Positions 46,451 to 60,241 are shown, numbered from the stretch's first letter. The stretch: DNA of 64,000 nucleotides from Deinococcus budaensis (GCF_014201885.1 NZ_JACHFN010000001.1:186001-250000); one strand, 5' to 3'. Notes: generated from the sequence alone by a model not told the origin. Numbers and translations: made by a program.

Positions 46451-46674
46451 GGGTGCAGACCTCTAGCCACCGGGAAGAGACCGTCTGAAATTGTGGTGGC
46501 TGAAGCCAGCATGACCCGGTATGAGGTTTTTCACATTGAGCAGCCCCTCATGAGATGTAAGGCGCCCTCCTGCGCGGGAGGGGTGACTCTCTCAGCGGAC
46601 GCTCGCGGCCACGGCAGCCCGGGGTAGGCTGAAGCCTCCCCGTTCCAGCAGCCTAGACCCAGGAGGTTTTGCCC

Positions 46675-47691
46675 ATGACTCGATCCAACCTGCCCCTGCC
46701 CGAACAGTTCCGTGCCCTGCGCGCCGTGAAAGACGACGCGGGCTTCCGCACCGAGTTCCAGACGCTGCCGCTGAGCGCCCTGCCAGGGGGCGACACGCTG
46801 GTCCGCGTGACCCACTCCAGCCTCAACTACAAAGACGGGCTGGCCGTGACCGGGCGTCCCGGCGTGCTGCGCTCGCTGCCCATGACGCCCGGCATCGACC
46901 TTGCCGGAACGGTCGTGCAAGACGAGACGGGCCGATACCAGCCCGGGGACGCGGTGGTCCTCACCGGCTGGGGCATCGGCGAGCGGCAAGACGGCGGGTA
47001 CGCCGAGTACGCCCGCGTCCGGTCCGAATGGCTGGTGCCGCTGCCGCCCGGCACCGACGCCGCCTGGGCGATGAGTGTCGGCACGGCGGGCTTCACGGCC
47101 ATGCTGGCGGTGCTGAGCCTGGAGGAGCACGGGCTGACCTCCGGCGGTGGCGGCGAGGTTCTCGTTACCGGCGCGGCGGGCGGCGTGGGCAGTACAGCGG
47201 TCGCCCTGCTCGCGGCGGCGGGGCACACGGTCACGGCGAGCACCGGCCGCCCGGGCGAAGAAGGCTACCTGCGTTCCCTCGGCGCTTCCCACATCATCGG
47301 CCGTGAGGAGGTGCCTGCCCTCAAGCGCCCGCTGGAAAAGGAGCGCTGGGCGGGCGTGGTCGACAGCGTGGGCGGGGAGACGCTGGCCGGGGCCATCGCC
47401 AGCACCCGCACCCACGGGGCCGTCGCCGCCTGCGGGCTGGCGGGCGGCAGCGAGCTGCACACCAGCGTCTTTCCCTTTATCCTGCGCGGGGTCGGGCTGC
47501 TGGGCATCGACTCGGTGACCTGCCCCATGGAGCGCCGCCGGGCGGCGTGGACCCGGCTGGCCCGCGACCTCCCCGCCGCCCGGCTCGCGGACGTGACCCA
47601 GGTTCGCCCGCTGAGCGACGTTCCCGCGCTCGCGCAGGAGATTCTGGCGGGCCGGGTGCGGGGCCGCACGGTGGTCGAGGTGGGGGCGTAG
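46675..47691 (+). CDS. AcuI/YhdH-type NADPH-dependent acryloyl-CoA reductase (MDR family)
   Basis: Zinc-free medium-chain dehydrogenase/reductase of 338 residues. Family marks: VTHSSLNYKDGLAVTGRPGV, PMTPGIDLAGTV, the NADPH-binding glycine motif VTGAAGGVGSTAVALLAAAGH, STGRPGEEGYLRSLGASHI, and the C-terminal GIDSVTCPMERRRAAW. The last is typical of AcuI/YhdH enzymes, which reduce acryloyl-CoA to propionyl-CoA. AGGAGG lies eight bases before the ATG at 46675; a TTG six bases earlier is less likely. Standalone gene. Confidence 0.9.
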   Translation: MTRSNLPLPEQFRALRAVKDDAGFRTEFQTLPLSALPGGDTLVRVTHSSLNYKDGLAVTGRPGVLRSLPMTPGIDLAGTVVQDETGRYQPGDAVVLTGWGIGERQDGGYAEYARVRSEWLVPLPPGTDAAWAMSVGTAGFTAMLAVLSLEEHGLTSGGGGEVLVTGAAGGVGSTAVALLAAAGHTVTASTGRPGEEGYLRSLGASHIIGREEVPALKRPLEKERWAGVVDSVGGETLAGAIASTRTHGAVAACGLAGGSELHTSVFPFILRGVGLLGIDSVTCPMERRRAAWTRLARDLPAARLADVTQVRPLSDVPALAQEILAGRVRGRTVVEVGA

Positions 47692-47734
47692 CTTGACTTT
47701 CCACGGCGGCCCCCGGCCCCCAGCCCGCGCTTGT

Positions 47735-47740
47735 TAAGCT
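47735..47740 (+). promoter_or_regulatory. -10 box TAAGCT, leaderless start of lipoprotein gene
   Basis: TAAGCT lies six bases before the ATG at 47747. Confidence 0.55.
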
Positions 47741-47746
47741 GTTGCC

Positions 47747-48433
47747 ATGAAGACCCTGACGCGCCCCGCGCTGCTCGTCGGCGCCGCCCTCGCCCTCAGC
47801 GCCTGCGGTTCCGCCCGGCTCCCCCCGGCTCCCGAGAACCAGCCTCCCGTGGCGGCCGTGCGGGGAGAGATCGCCAACTGGGCGGGGACGGGCACCGTGA
47901 CCCTCCCCGGCCCCGCCGGTCAGGCGCTCGCCAGCGCGGAGGTCGCGGCGGACGGGAGCTTCAGCCTGGCGCTGCCCACCGAGGGGGCGCTTACCGGCGC
48001 GGGCGCGCTGCGGGACTCGGCCAGTGCGCTGGCGCAACTGGGCTGCACAGGGACGCTGAGCAGCAGCACCCCGGCGGCACGCGGCTACGGCTTCCTGGCC
48101 CTGAACGCGCGGAGTTCGGCGCAGGCGCAGACCATCGTGGCCGCGACCGTGGACTTCAGCTACCTGCCCCCCCGGGCCAGATTGCAAGGCTACGCCTGGC
48201 TGTACGCCGACCAGGCCACCCGGCTGACGGGCACCCTGGACTGCGGGAATCTGCTCGGCCTTCCCCGGGCGGCCGTGACGGTGAACGTTCAGGCGAAACA
48301 GGGCTGGAACGTCCTGGGAATCGTGCTGGACGCCAGTTCCGGTCTGGGTGGGATCAGCGCCCGGGGGACCATCGGGGACACCGCCGACACGCGGACCGTC
48401 TGGCGCGACCAGTCCGGCCTCATCGAGTGGTAG
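47747..48433 (+). CDS. Putative lipoprotein of unknown function
   Basis: A 228-residue exported protein with a lipoprotein signal (TRPALLVGAALALSACGS, Cys about 21). The mature part has alternating small and hydrophobic residues suggestive of a beta-sandwich (PVAAVRGEIANWAGTGTVTLPG; SYLPPRARLQGYAWLYADQ; NVLGIVLDASSGLGGI) and resembles other Deinococcus carboxypeptidase-regulatory-like secreted proteins only in style. No catalytic motif is seen. It sits between acuI-like and recQ genes, all on the plus strand. Confidence 0.8.
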   Translation: MKTLTRPALLVGAALALSACGSARLPPAPENQPPVAAVRGEIANWAGTGTVTLPGPAGQALASAEVAADGSFSLALPTEGALTGAGALRDSASALAQLGCTGTLSSSTPAARGYGFLALNARSSAQAQTIVAATVDFSYLPPRARLQGYAWLYADQATRLTGTLDCGNLLGLPRAAVTVNVQAKQGWNVLGIVLDASSGLGGISARGTIGDTADTRTVWRDQSGLIEW

Positions 48434-48488
48434 GCGCGCGCTTCTCCCCGCCGGGACCCGTCCTGATTACGCCTCAGGCGTAACGCGC

Positions 48489-48494
48489 TATCCT
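48489..48494 (+). promoter_or_regulatory. -10 box TATCCT ahead of recQ
   Basis: TATCCT lies eight bases before the recQ ATG at 48503. Confidence 0.45.
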
Positions 48495-48502
48495 GTTCCT
48501 CC

Positions 48503-50764
48503 ATGACCGCTGTCCTTCCGCCCACCGATCAGCGCGCCCTGGACCTCCTGAAAAGCGTCTGGGGCTACGGCGCCTTCCGGGGGGTGCAGGCCGACATCGT
48601 GCGGACGGTGGCCCAGGGCGGCAACGCGCTGGTCCTGATGCCCACGGGCGGCGGCAAGAGCCTGTGCTATCAGGTGCCCGCGCTGCTGCGGGACGGGGTA
48701 GGCGTCGTCGTCTCGCCCCTGATCGCGCTGATGAAAGACCAGGTGGACGCCCTGCGGCAGGTCGGCGTGCGGGCGGCCTTCCTGAACTCGACCCTGCCGC
48801 CCGAAGGGGTGCGCGAGGTCGAGGCCGCGCTGATGTCCGGAGACCTCGACCTGCTGTACGTGGCGCCCGAGCGGCTGCTGCTGGGGCGGACCCTCGACCT
48901 GCTCTCGCAGGCCCCGGTGGCGCTCTTTGCCATCGACGAGGCGCACTGCGTTTCTCAGTGGGGCCACGACTTCCGGCCCGAGTACGGGCAGCTTCATGTG
49001 CTGCCGCAGCGCTTTCCGCAGATCCCCCGCCTCGCCCTGACGGCCACCGCCGACGAGCGCACGCGGGCGGACATCCTGCGTGTGCTGGACCTGGGGGACG
49101 CCCCGCAGTTCATCTCGTCGTTCGACCGCCCCAACATCCAGTACCGGGTGGCGGCCAAGGAGGGGCCGAAGTCGCAGCTGCTGGACTTCATCCGCACCGA
49201 GCACCCGGGCGACGCGGGCATCGTGTACTGTCTCTCGCGCAAGTCGGTGGAGGAGACCGCCAGATGGCTCCAGGCGCAGGGCGTGGACGCGGTCGCCTAC
49301 CACGCGGGCCTCTCGCCGCGCGAGCGCAACGCGGCCCAGGAGCGCTTCCTGAACGAGGAAGGATTGATCGTGGTCGCCACGGTCGCTTTCGGCATGGGGA
49401 TCGACAAGCCCAACGTGCGTTTCGTGGCGCACCTCGACCTGCCCAAGAGCCTGGAAGGCTACTACCAGGAGACGGGCCGCGCCGGGCGCGACGGCCTGGG
49501 CAGCACCGCCTGGATGGTCTACGGCCTGGCCGACGTGGTGAACGTCAAGCGGATGCTCTCGCAGAGCCTGGCCCCCGAGGACGTGAAACGGGTCGAGGCC
49601 GCCAAGCTCGACGCGCTGCTGACCTACTGCGAGGCCGCGACCTGCCGCCGTCAGGTGCTGCTCTCGTATTTCGGGGAGACCCTGCCGGAGCCGTGCGGCA
49701 ACTGCGACGTGTGCCTGACCCCTCCGCGCGTGCGCGACGCCACCCGGGAAGCCCAGATGGCGCTCTCGGCCGTGGTCCGCACCGGCAACCGCTTCGGCGC
49801 CGCGCACCTCACCGACGTATTGCTGGGCCGCGACACCGAGAAGGTCCGGGCGATGGGGCACCACACGCTGCCCACCTTCGGCGTGGGGCGAGACCACGAC
49901 GAGAAGACCTGGCGCGGGCTGCTGCGCCAGCTGGTCAGCCTGGGGTACCTCGCGGCGGGCGAGCACCACGGCCTGACGGCGACGGCCAAAGCCCGCGCGA
50001 TCCTGAAGGGCGAGGAGACGCTGACCCTGCGCGAGGACACCCTGGCTCCGAGGGCGGCCCGCGCCGGGCGGGACCGGGCCGCCCGGGGCAACCGCGCCCC
50101 GGTGGACGCCCAGGACCAGCCGCTGTTCGGGGCGCTGCGCCAGTGGCGGCTCTCGAAGGCCCGCGAGCAGGCCGTCCCCCCCTACGTGATCTTCAACGAC
50201 GCGACCCTGAAAACCATTGCCGAGCTGCGGCCCGGCAGCCTGAACACCCTGGGCAGCGTGGGCGGCGTCGGATCACGCAAGCTCGCGGAGTACGGCGAGG
50301 AGGTGCTGGCGGTGGTGCGGGAGCATTCGGGGGGCAGCCAGCGGCCAGCGGTCAGCCGCCCGCCCACGGAGGCCGAACGCGGCGCGGCGGGCAACGCGGC
50401 GGTGCTGGGGCTGCTGCGGGGAAGCGGCGCCCCGGTCCCGGCGCCCCCCGTTCGCCCGCGCCCGGAAGCTCCGCCTTCCGCCCGGCCCGCCGCCCTTTTC
50501 CCGGAGGCGCCCCAAGCTGCCGCTCCCACCCTGCCCCCCAACCCCGAGGTGGCCGAGGCGCTGCGCGAACTTCGCAAGGAACTGTGCCGCGAGACAGGCC
50601 TGAGCGCCTTCGTGATCTTTCCCAACGCGACCCTCGACGCCCTGGCCGCCCGGCAGCCGCGCACCCTGGCCGAGCTGCGCGGGTTGCCGGGACTGGGGGA
50701 CAAGCGCATCGAGGCGTACGGGGAGCGCATCGTGGACGCGGTGCTGACCGCGCTGGACGGGTAG
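48503..50764 (+). CDS. recQ: ATP-dependent DNA helicase RecQ with two HRDC domains
   Basis: 3'-5' DNA helicase of recombination repair, 753 residues. Walker A MPTGGGKS near 47-54, DEAH near 146 ([20 protein letters not shown]), the aromatic-rich loop next to it, RQC zinc cysteines about 376-405 (CEAATC...CGNCDVC) and a winged helix. Two HRDC domains follow, at about 536-608 and 680-752, joined by a Pro/Ala-rich linker that contains a short dispersed repeat. D. radiodurans RecQ is known for three tandem HRDC domains; here I count two. No other repair gene is adjacent. Confidence 0.95.
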   Translation: MTAVLPPTDQRALDLLKSVWGYGAFRGVQADIVRTVAQGGNALVLMPTGGGKSLCYQVPALLRDGVGVVVSPLIALMKDQVDALRQVGVRAAFLNSTLPPEGVREVEAALMSGDLDLLYVAPERLLLGRTLDLLSQAPVALFAIDEAHCVSQWGHDFRPEYGQLHVLPQRFPQIPRLALTATADERTRADILRVLDLGDAPQFISSFDRPNIQYRVAAKEGPKSQLLDFIRTEHPGDAGIVYCLSRKSVEETARWLQAQGVDAVAYHAGLSPRERNAAQERFLNEEGLIVVATVAFGMGIDKPNVRFVAHLDLPKSLEGYYQETGRAGRDGLGSTAWMVYGLADVVNVKRMLSQSLAPEDVKRVEAAKLDALLTYCEAATCRRQVLLSYFGETLPEPCGNCDVCLTPPRVRDATREAQMALSAVVRTGNRFGAAHLTDVLLGRDTEKVRAMGHHTLPTFGVGRDHDEKTWRGLLRQLVSLGYLAAGEHHGLTATAKARAILKGEETLTLREDTLAPRAARAGRDRAARGNRAPVDAQDQPLFGALRQWRLSKAREQAVPPYVIFNDATLKTIAELRPGSLNTLGSVGGVGSRKLAEYGEEVLAVVREHSGGSQRPAVSRPPTEAERGAAGNAAVLGLLRGSGAPVPAPPVRPRPEAPPSARPAALFPEAPQAAAPTLPPNPEVAEALRELRKELCRETGLSAFVIFPNATLDALAARQPRTLAELRGLPGLGDKRIEAYGERIVDAVLTALDG
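50335..50358 (-). repeat. R1-like repeat in the recQ inter-HRDC linker
   Basis: CAGCCAGCGGCCAGCGGTCA and the following bases match the reverse complement of the R1 repeat at 28679-28698 with small changes. The stretch codes for SQRPAVSRP in the linker. Confidence 0.4.
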
Positions 50765-50777
50765 GCCGCAGGCAGGC

Positions 50778-52178
50778 TCAATCGGCGCCGGAGGGCTTCG
50801 TCTCCGGCGCCCCCCCCGCACCCGGCCGGACCACCCGCAGCCCCAGCGTCAGCACGAAGCCCAGCGTCACCAGCCCGAAGGCGAGCACATACGCCCGCTG
50901 CAAGCCCTCGGCCAGCGCCAGGCCGCCCGTCAGGATCGCCGCCGGGCCGATCAGGAGGGCCATCAAGGCGACCCCCAGCGCCCCGCCCATCTGCCGGGCG
51001 AACAGCACGCCGCTGGTCACGGCGCCGAGTTCCTCGCGCGCGGCCTTTTCCTGCGCCGAGAGCAGCAGGCTCAGCATCGAGAAGCCCATCCCGATCCCGA
51101 CCACGAAGCCCAGCGCGGACGTGACCCACAGTGGGGCGTGAACCGCGAAGATCAGCGCCGCAAAGGTCACGGTGAGCACCAGAAAGCCCAGTTGCGAGAG
51201 CCGCGCCAGCGGTACCCTGGTCAGCAGCCGGGCGCTGAGAATGCTGCTGAGGGTCCAGCCCACCAGCATCGGCGTCAGGATCGCGCCCGCGCCGGTCGCG
51301 CCGCCGCCCCCCACCCCCTGCGCGTACAGCGGCAGGTAGGCGATCACGCCGAAGTAGGCCGCGCCGCCCAGCAGGTTGCCCGCGAAAGCCAGCGCCGTGA
51401 CCCGCTGCCCCAGCGCCCGCATGGGGAGCAGCGGTTCGGGGTGCCGCCGCTCGGTGACGATGGCGGCGGCCAGAATCAGCAGCCCCGCGCCGACCAGGGT
51501 CCAGGCGCGGCCCTCCAGCCCCCACACGGTCAGGCCGCTGCCCAGCGTAAAGAGCGCCGCGCCCGCCCAGTCCAGCCGCGCCGGGCGCGGGGTGCCTGTC
51601 TCGCGCAGGTGGCGCCAGGCGATCACCAGCGCCGCCAGCCCGAACGGCAGCGAGGCGTAAAAGGTCCAGCGCCACGACAGCGTGTCGGTGAGCCAGCCGC
51701 CCAGCAGCGGCCCGGTCAGCCCCGAGAGGCCCCACACCCCGCTGATGAACGCCTGGACCCGCCCGCGCTCGGTCAGCGCGTACGTCTCCCCGATGATCGT
51801 CAGCGTGAGGGGCAGCACCGCGCCCGCTCCCAGCCCCTGGAGCGCACGGGCGCCCACCAGCCAGCCCATGCTCTGCGCGAGGCCGCACAGGGCGCTGCCC
51901 GCCAGAAACAGCACCACGCCCACCAGATACAGCCGCCGCCGTCCCCACACGTCCGAGGCGCGGCCCCACAGCGGACTGCTCACGGTGCTGGTCAGCAGGT
52001 ACACCGCGAAGGGGAGGGCGTACATCCGCTGTCCGCCCAGGTCGGCGATCACGCTGGGCATGGCCGAGGCGACCACGCTGGACTCCAGCGCGGCCAGAAA
52101 GACCCCCAGGATCAGGCCCGAGGTGGCGAGCTGCCGCGCACGCTGCGCGCTGGGGGAAAGGGAGGCGGCGTCACTCAT
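50778..52178 (-). CDS. MFS multidrug exporter (EmrB/QacA-like, DHA2)
   Basis: Proton-driven exporter of 466 residues with 12-14 hydrophobic segments. The helix-1/2 motifs [23 protein letters not shown] and the A-motif region [18 protein letters not shown] are typical, as is motif [24 protein letters not shown]. The substrate is unknown. TAGCCT lies seven bases before the ATG. The 3' end contains a perfect 10-bp hairpin, and the gene is convergent with recQ, 13 bases apart. Confidence 0.92.
   Translation of the reverse strand: MSDAASLSPSAQRARQLATSGLILGVFLAALESSVVASAMPSVIADLGGQRMYALPFAVYLLTSTVSSPLWGRASDVWGRRRLYLVGVVLFLAGSALCGLAQSMGWLVGARALQGLGAGAVLPLTLTIIGETYALTERGRVQAFISGVWGLSGLTGPLLGGWLTDTLSWRWTFYASLPFGLAALVIAWRHLRETGTPRPARLDWAGAALFTLGSGLTVWGLEGRAWTLVGAGLLILAAAIVTERRHPEPLLPMRALGQRVTALAFAGNLLGGAAYFGVIAYLPLYAQGVGGGGATGAGAILTPMLVGWTLSSILSARLLTRVPLARLSQLGFLVLTVTFAALIFAVHAPLWVTSALGFVVGIGMGFSMLSLLLSAQEKAAREELGAVTSGVLFARQMGGALGVALMALLIGPAAILTGGLALAEGLQRAYVLAFGLVTLGFVLTLGLRVVRPGAGGAPETKPSGAD
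50784..50811. other. Perfect hairpin at recQ / MFS 3' ends
   Basis: A 10-bp inverted repeat GGCGCCGGAG/CTCCGGCGCC with an 8-base loop, inside the last codons of the MFS gene and just past recQ. It lacks a T tract (eight C follow), so it may only stabilise transcript ends. Confidence 0.45.
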
Positions 52179-52185
52179 GCCCGGC

Positions 52186-52191
52186 AGGCTA
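52186..52191 (-). promoter_or_regulatory. -10 box TAGCCT, leaderless start of MFS gene
   Basis: TAGCCT on the minus strand, seven bases before the ATG at 52178. Confidence 0.5.
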
Positions 52192-52255
52192 CTCCCCCCG
52201 CCCCGAGGAGAGACTGGATGCCCGGCCCCTTTTCCCTCCTGGGTGAAGGCGGGCT

Positions 52256-53047
52256 TCAGCGCGGCGGCAGCGTGTCCAGAAACCCGCCCACGGCGCGCAC
52301 GATCTCGCGCTCGGTCTGTTCACGCGTCACGTCCGGCAGGCCGTCGCCGCGCTGCGGCCCGTAGCGCCCGAAAAAGGCGTGGACCGCGCCGGGCAACACC
52401 GTCAGGGTCGTCCCCGGCGGCAGGCGGTCCAGCCCCCCGCGCACGTCCTCCGCCGCCGCCACCCCGTCACGCGCGGCCAGCAGCGACAGCACCGGAAAGG
52501 GGGCGGCGCGCAGGTCCACGTTCCGTGCCGGATAGGCTGCCAGCAGCACCAGCCCCGAGAGTGAGCTGCCCTGTTCTGCCGCGTATCCGGCCGCCACCGC
52601 GCCGCCCAGCGAGTGCCCGGCCAGCACCACCCGTTTGCCCGCGCCGAAACGCCCGATCAGGCTCCCGGCGCGGTTCACCCCGGTCACGGCCAGGTCCAGC
52701 GGAAAGACCGGGATGACCGTCTGCACGCCCCGCGCCGCCAGCGCTCGCCCCAGCCACTCGTAGGCCTGGGGCCGCACCAGCCCGCCGCCGTAGAAGACCA
52801 GCAGTGTCCCGGCCGCCCGGCCCCGGGGTTCGATGTTGATGAAGGGCTGCGGCGCCCACTCCAGCGTCACGCGGGCCGTTCCCGCCGCCCCTGGATACGC
52901 CGCGTCTTGCCCCAGCACCAGCGGCGGGCGCACCACCACCGGGCTGAGGCGCCCGGCTGCCGCCCCCAGCAGCAGCACCACCCCCAGTTGCAGCGCCCGC
53001 CGGGCACGGGAAGAAGGCGTCAGGCGCGGGCGGCGGCGAAGGGTCAC
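52256..53047 (-). CDS. Alpha/beta hydrolase, membrane-anchored
   Basis: A 263-residue serine hydrolase. The N-terminal hydrophobic segment ([19 protein letters not shown]) anchors or exports it. The core has [21 protein letters not shown] as oxyanion region, the nucleophile elbow [16 protein letters not shown] (GHSLG), a later Asp in [16 protein letters not shown] and a His in [13 protein letters not shown], making a complete triad. It resembles dienelactone hydrolase/carboxylesterase relatives; substrate unknown. GTG start with TAGGCT six bases upstream. Confidence 0.87.
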   Translation of the reverse strand: MTLRRRPRLTPSSRARRALQLGVVLLLGAAAGRLSPVVVRPPLVLGQDAAYPGAAGTARVTLEWAPQPFINIEPRGRAAGTLLVFYGGGLVRPQAYEWLGRALAARGVQTVIPVFPLDLAVTGVNRAGSLIGRFGAGKRVVLAGHSLGGAVAAGYAAEQGSSLSGLVLLAAYPARNVDLRAAPFPVLSLLAARDGVAAAEDVRGGLDRLPPGTTLTVLPGAVHAFFGRYGPQRGDGLPDVTREQTEREIVRAVGGFLDTLPPR

Positions 53048-53053
53048 CCGCCC

Positions 53054-53059
53054 AGCCTA
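53054..53059 (-). promoter_or_regulatory. -10 box TAGGCT, leaderless start of alpha/beta hydrolase
   Basis: TAGGCT on the minus strand, six bases before the GTG at 53047. Confidence 0.55.
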
Positions 53060-53141
53060 GAGCGCCGGAACGCCAGGTCGGCCTGCTCAAGGGGCGGCTC
53101 TTCACCCCCCACACCGAGAAAAGCCTCCGGGGCGCAGCAGC

Positions 53142-53172
53142 AAAACGCCGCCCCCCACCTGGGAGAGCGGCG
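53142..53172 (-). terminator. Terminator after the 53188 membrane protein gene
   Basis: CGCCGC/GCGGCG stem followed on the minus strand by TTTT. The loop resembles that of the infB terminator. Confidence 0.65.
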
Positions 53173-53187
53173 CCCTGGAAAGAAGTG

Positions 53188-54126
53188 TTAGCGGCGGTCG
53201 ACCGGCAGCGTGGGGATCGCGCGGTGGGTCGCCGCGCTGCGGGCGCCCATGGTGGAGGCCAGCAGGGTCAGGCCAGCGGCCAGCAGCCAGCCCAGGCCGG
53301 TGTTGCGGGCGGCGGTGCGGGCGGTCTGCTCGGCGGTGTCGGCCAGCTGCTGGGTCTGGCGCTCCAGGCGGTTGATCTCGTTGTTGATGACGGTGCGCAC
53401 TTCCTCGGCCTGGGCGCCGCTCAGGCCCTGGCGCTCCAGCCGGGTTTCAAAGGACTCGCCGGTCAGCGCGTTGCGGATGGCGGTCAGGCGGGCAGGCAGG
53501 AAGTCGGTGATGGTGGTGAGGTCCTGCTGGCCCAGGTCGTAGGCCGAGCGGCGGAAGATGTTGGTCACCACGTTGGCGGCGGCGTCCACCTGCTCCTCGT
53601 TGAGGCTGGGGCTGTTCTGGGCGATCAGGTCCACCACGTCCTGCTGGTTGACGCCGCTGATGAAGTTCTGAAGACCGTTCTGGAGGTTGCCGCTCTGGGC
53701 CGCGTCCCCGGCCACGTTGGCCGCCGTGCCCACCACGCTGCTCACCGCGTTGGTCGCCAGGCCCAGCAGGCTGCGGGCGGCGTTGAACAGCAGCAGGGTC
53801 GAGAGCAGCACCAGCAGGCCGCCGGTGATCAGCCCGGTCAGGCTGGCGTCACTGTGGGTCATGGCGGCGATGCCGTCGTCGTTGCGGGTCGAAGGCGCGC
53901 TGGCCCGCACCGCCGTGCGCCCGGCCGCGTAGGCGCCGACCAGCGCCGCGATGGCGGTCCAGATCAGCGCCTGAATGCCGGTGCCGGTCAGGGTGATGCC
54001 GGTCAGGGCCGTGATCACCAGCCCCAGCGCGATGATCGTCAGCGTGCTGACCAGGCCCATGACCAGGCCCGCGAGAATTCCGCGCCAGCTCAGGCGGCGG
54101 GAGAGGGCGTCGGTGTTCAGTGTCAT
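53188..54126 (-). CDS. Membrane protein of unknown function
   Basis: A 312-residue protein with about four hydrophobic segments: two near the N-terminus ([24 protein letters not shown] and [18 protein letters not shown]), one near 95-115 ([16 protein letters not shown]), and one at the C-terminus. A 150-residue polar region lies between the last two, rich in Asn, Gln and Thr and with a coiled-coil-like stretch ([26 protein letters not shown]). It could be an envelope tether or stress protein. AAGGAGA precedes the ATG. Confidence 0.8.
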   Translation of the reverse strand: MTLNTDALSRRLSWRGILAGLVMGLVSTLTIIALGLVITALTGITLTGTGIQALIWTAIAALVGAYAAGRTAVRASAPSTRNDDGIAAMTHSDASLTGLITGGLLVLLSTLLLFNAARSLLGLATNAVSSVVGTAANVAGDAAQSGNLQNGLQNFISGVNQQDVVDLIAQNSPSLNEEQVDAAANVVTNIFRRSAYDLGQQDLTTITDFLPARLTAIRNALTGESFETRLERQGLSGAQAEEVRTVINNEINRLERQTQQLADTAEQTARTAARNTGLGWLLAAGLTLLASTMGARSAATHRAIPTLPVDRR

Positions 54127-54308
54127 AGGGTCTCCTTACGGCGCCGCTCCCACCTCGGGGAAAAGACTCGCGGCGCGCTCCCGGCCCCCCTCCGGAGGCC
54201 TGAAGCTCTGTCAGAACCCACCCTAAGCGGCCCTTGCGGCCTGTGTCTCCCTCGCATGCTTAATGCCCGGCTCATTCGTGGCCGCCTGCCGGGGCCTGCT
54301 TTCCGGCC

Positions 54309-55664
<1,356 letters not shown>

Positions 55665-55828
55665 GCTCAACTTTGTACCCAGTCCAGCGTGCCGCGACTG
55701 CGACCGCCGACCCAGGCCGCATTCACCTGACGTTGAGCCTTGCCGGGCGAGGGATGAGAAGGGCGCTGCCGTGCCGCAGGCCGGTTGAGCGGGGAGGGTG
55801 CGGCGACCGGCCCGGTGCTCCCACCCCT

Positions 55829-55834
55829 TACCAT
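55829..55834 (+). promoter_or_regulatory. -10 box TACCAT, leaderless start of the 55841 gene
   Basis: TACCAT lies six bases before the GTG at 55841. Confidence 0.5.
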
Positions 55835-55840
55835 GACGGC

Positions 55841-56347
55841 GTGACCCTCAAGCCCACCCGCCCACTGCCCGCGCGCCCGGCCGGATACGTGGAACTCGCG
55901 CGGTACAGCAGCCTGGGGCGCTTCTGGGCCTACCTGGGGGGTGCCCAGCGGGCCGGGCGCGAGGTGCGGTCCCCACGCGGTGACGATCCCGAGCTGTGCC
56001 GCCGCCGCGTGACCGGCTACTCCCTTCCTGGCGCGGCCCTGATGCTCGACGTGGGCCGGGTCACCCAGGCCCTCGACGACGGTTTCGAGACGCACCCGGC
56101 CTTGCTGGCCCTGCTGGCGGGCGACCCTGGTCCCCTGCGCGCCGAGCTGAACGCCCACTTTGAGCTGAACGTGAATTTCGTGCTGGCCTTCACAGCCGCG
56201 CGCGACCTGGTTGCCCGGCCCGAGTTCAAGTACGCGCCCATCGTGCGTGGCCTCTCTGACCTGCCGCTGAGCCTGCCCCTCCAGCCCCGGCGCCTGGGCC
56301 GCGACGAGGTGCATCTGCTGGTGCAGCGGGCGTGCGGACTGGCGTAG
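55841..56347 (+). CDS. Unknown protein, 168 residues
   Basis: No family recognised. It is a soluble protein without signal peptide. It starts [20 protein letters not shown], has [19 protein letters not shown] and a helical middle ([23 protein letters not shown]), and ends [15 protein letters not shown]. The GTG start fits a leaderless promoter. It is convergent with the aminotransferase gene; the 79-base gap between them is largely filled by a palindromic repeat. Confidence 0.68.
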   Translation: MTLKPTRPLPARPAGYVELARYSSLGRFWAYLGGAQRAGREVRSPRGDDPELCRRRVTGYSLPGAALMLDVGRVTQALDDGFETHPALLALLAGDPGPLRAELNAHFELNVNFVLAFTAARDLVARPEFKYAPIVRGLSDLPLSLPLQPRRLGRDEVHLLVQRACGLA

Positions 56348-56420
56348 GGGAGGCGGGACGCCGTGCGCGGTGCGCGGGAAAAGCTCTGTGACTGCGTCCC
56401 GCGCACCGCCTCCCGCGTCC
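56348..56420. repeat. Dispersed palindromic repeat R2, copy B (intergenic)
   Basis: A 12-bp perfect pair (56367-56378 with 56398-56409), extended imperfectly by outer GGGAGGCGGG/CGCCTCCCGC-like flanks. It has the same flanks and core as the element at 15784-15844 and may double as a terminator for the two convergent genes. Confidence 0.65.
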
Positions 56421-56426
56421 TGCCTC

Positions 56427-57964
<1,538 letters not shown>

Positions 57965-57968
<4 letters not shown>

Positions 57969-58810
57969 GGACGGCAGTGTAGCGCCCGCTGCCCAGCCGC
58001 CTGATCCAGCCGCCTGACCCGCGCACCCAGCGCGTTCGCCAGCTCCGGCGCCGCTCCCCGCACCCCCGGCAGCTGCCCGGCGAGTTCCTGCGTCCAGGCC
58101 CAGGCCTCGGCATAGAGGCGCTCCAGCTCGTCCAGCGAACCCGTCAGCCGGGCGTAGCGGCCCAGCGCGGCCCCGCTCAGCTCCCATTCCGCCCGGCGCG
58201 AGGCGGTAAGCCAGTGCCCGGTCTTCCCCTCCGCCAGCCGCGCCAGCCGCAGCAGCCCGGCGCGCACCCAGCCCAGCAGTTCCAGCGCCCGCACCCGCTC
58301 GCCGCGCTCCAGCACATTCAGCCCGAAGACCAGCCAGCCCAGCAGCCGGTCGTGGATGGGCTGGGCCTCGGTCTCAGGCTGCGGCCTGCCTTTCGCGGCC
58401 AGCGCGGCGAGGTGCCGGGCGAGGCGGCCGTCCCGGTCCTTGACGAGCATGGCCTCGGGCCGGATATGAAAGCCCGGCCAGCTCTCGACCCCGGCCAGCG
58501 CCGTTTCCGGCTCGGCGTGCAGCTCGACCCGCAGCAGCCCGTCCATCACCGCGTTCGGCGTGCCGAAATCGTTCACGAAGAAGTGGCGCACCGGGGCGAC
58601 CGCCTCCAGCCACCGCCTCACGTCGAAGGTCGCCAGCTCGGCACTCGGCAGGAACACGAAATATTCCAGATCGCTGAAGGCGTCGGCGGTCCCCTGCGTG
58701 AAGCTGCCGTAGGCGAGCGCGTGCCCGATGCGGTCGTCCTGCTTGATGGCGGCCCGGATCGCCCGGTCGAGGTCGCGCTGGGCGGAGGTGACCGGCGAGT
58801 AGGGAAGCAT
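57965..58810 (-). CDS. Nucleotidyltransferase domain protein (aminoglycoside/lincosamide type)
   Basis: A 281-residue protein of the polymerase-beta-like nucleotidyltransferase superfamily: [21 protein letters not shown] gives the GS motif and a D-x-E metal pair (DLE). The C-terminal helical part contains several Trp and Leu. It resembles lincosamide/aminoglycoside adenylyltransferases, but a natural substrate is unknown. The 4-base overlap with the aminotransferase gene suggests the two act together. TACACT lies six bases before its ATG. Confidence 0.83.
57976..57981 (-). promoter_or_regulatory. -10 box TACACT ahead of the aminotransferase gene
   Basis: TACACT on the minus strand, seven bases before the ATG at 57968, within the 3' end of the nucleotidyltransferase gene. 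Confidence 0.4.
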
Positions 58811-58816
58811 GGGGTG

Positions 58817-58822
58817 AGTGTA
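58817..58822 (-). promoter_or_regulatory. -10 box TACACT, leaderless start of nucleotidyltransferase gene
   Basis: TACACT on the minus strand, six bases before the ATG at 58810. Confidence 0.6.
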
Positions 58823-58847
58823 ACGGCGGGGAGCGGGCGCGGCTTTT

Positions 58848-59465
<618 letters not shown>

Positions 59466-59470
59466 GGCCG

Positions 59471-59476
59471 AGCGTA
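59471..59476 (-). promoter_or_regulatory. -10 box TACGCT of the NUDIX gene
   Basis: TACGCT on the minus strand, five bases before the ATG at 59465. It directly abuts the plus-strand -10 at 59477-59482. Confidence 0.5.
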
Positions 59477-59482
59477 TATCCT
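59477..59482 (+). promoter_or_regulatory. -10 box TATCCT of the FAH-family gene
   Basis: TATCCT lies six bases before the ATG at 59489 and abuts the divergent minus-strand -10. Confidence 0.55.
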
Positions 59483-59488
59483 CCCCCC

Positions 59489-60241
59489 ATGCGTCTGGTC
59501 CGAATCGAGCACGGGGAGGCCCCGCAGTGGGGGCAGGTTGAAGGAGACACGGTGTACCTCACGCGCGGCATGGGCGGCGAGCGGACGGGGGAGACCGCGC
59601 CGCTGTCCGGTACCCGCCTGCTGGCTCCCGCCGAGCCGACCAAGATCGTCTGCGTGGGCCGCAACTACCTCGACCACATCCGGGAACTGGGCAACGACAC
59701 GGGCGATCTTCCGAAGGAGCCGGGCCTGTTTCTGAAAGGACCCAACGCGCTGGCCGCCGACGGCGAGACGGTTGGGTACCCGGAGTGGACCCGGAACTTC
59801 CACTTCGAGGGCGAACTCGCGCTGGTGGTCGGGCGGCGGGCGCGGGACCTCACGCCGGAAAACGCGCTGGAGCATGTCGCGGGCTACACCTGCGGGCTGG
59901 ATCTCACCGCGCGCGACCTCCAGAAGACCGACCTCCAATGGTTCCGCGCCAAGGCGGCCGACCGCTTCTGCCCGCTGGGGCCGTGGCTGGAAACCGAGCT
60001 GGACCCCGCCGACGTGCGCGTCGTGACCCGCGTGAACGGTGAAACGCGCCAGGACGGCCGCACCGCCCAGATGATTTTCGGCGTGGTGCAGATTCTGACC
60101 TACGTCACCCGTTTCGTGACCCTGGAACCCGGCGACGTGGTCCTGACCGGCACGCCCGAGGGCGTCGGCCCACTGCACCGGGGCGACACGGTGGAGGTCG
60201 AGGTGGGGGGCATAGGGGTGCTCACCACCCGGATCGGGTAA
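59489..60241 (+). CDS. Fumarylacetoacetate hydrolase family protein
   Basis: Metal-dependent C-C bond hydrolase/isomerase of 250 residues, related to 2-hydroxyhepta-2,4-diene-1,7-dioate isomerase. It shows [27 protein letters not shown], the metal-binding [17 protein letters not shown] (ExE), [12 protein letters not shown] and [14 protein letters not shown]. Such enzymes take part in aromatic or sugar acid degradation. The exact substrate is unknown, and no pathway genes flank it. Confidence 0.92.
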   Translation: MRLVRIEHGEAPQWGQVEGDTVYLTRGMGGERTGETAPLSGTRLLAPAEPTKIVCVGRNYLDHIRELGNDTGDLPKEPGLFLKGPNALAADGETVGYPEWTRNFHFEGELALVVGRRARDLTPENALEHVAGYTCGLDLTARDLQKTDLQWFRAKAADRFCPLGPWLETELDPADVRVVTRVNGETRQDGRTAQMIFGVVQILTYVTRFVTLEPGDVVLTGTPEGVGPLHRGDTVEVEVGGIGVLTTRIG

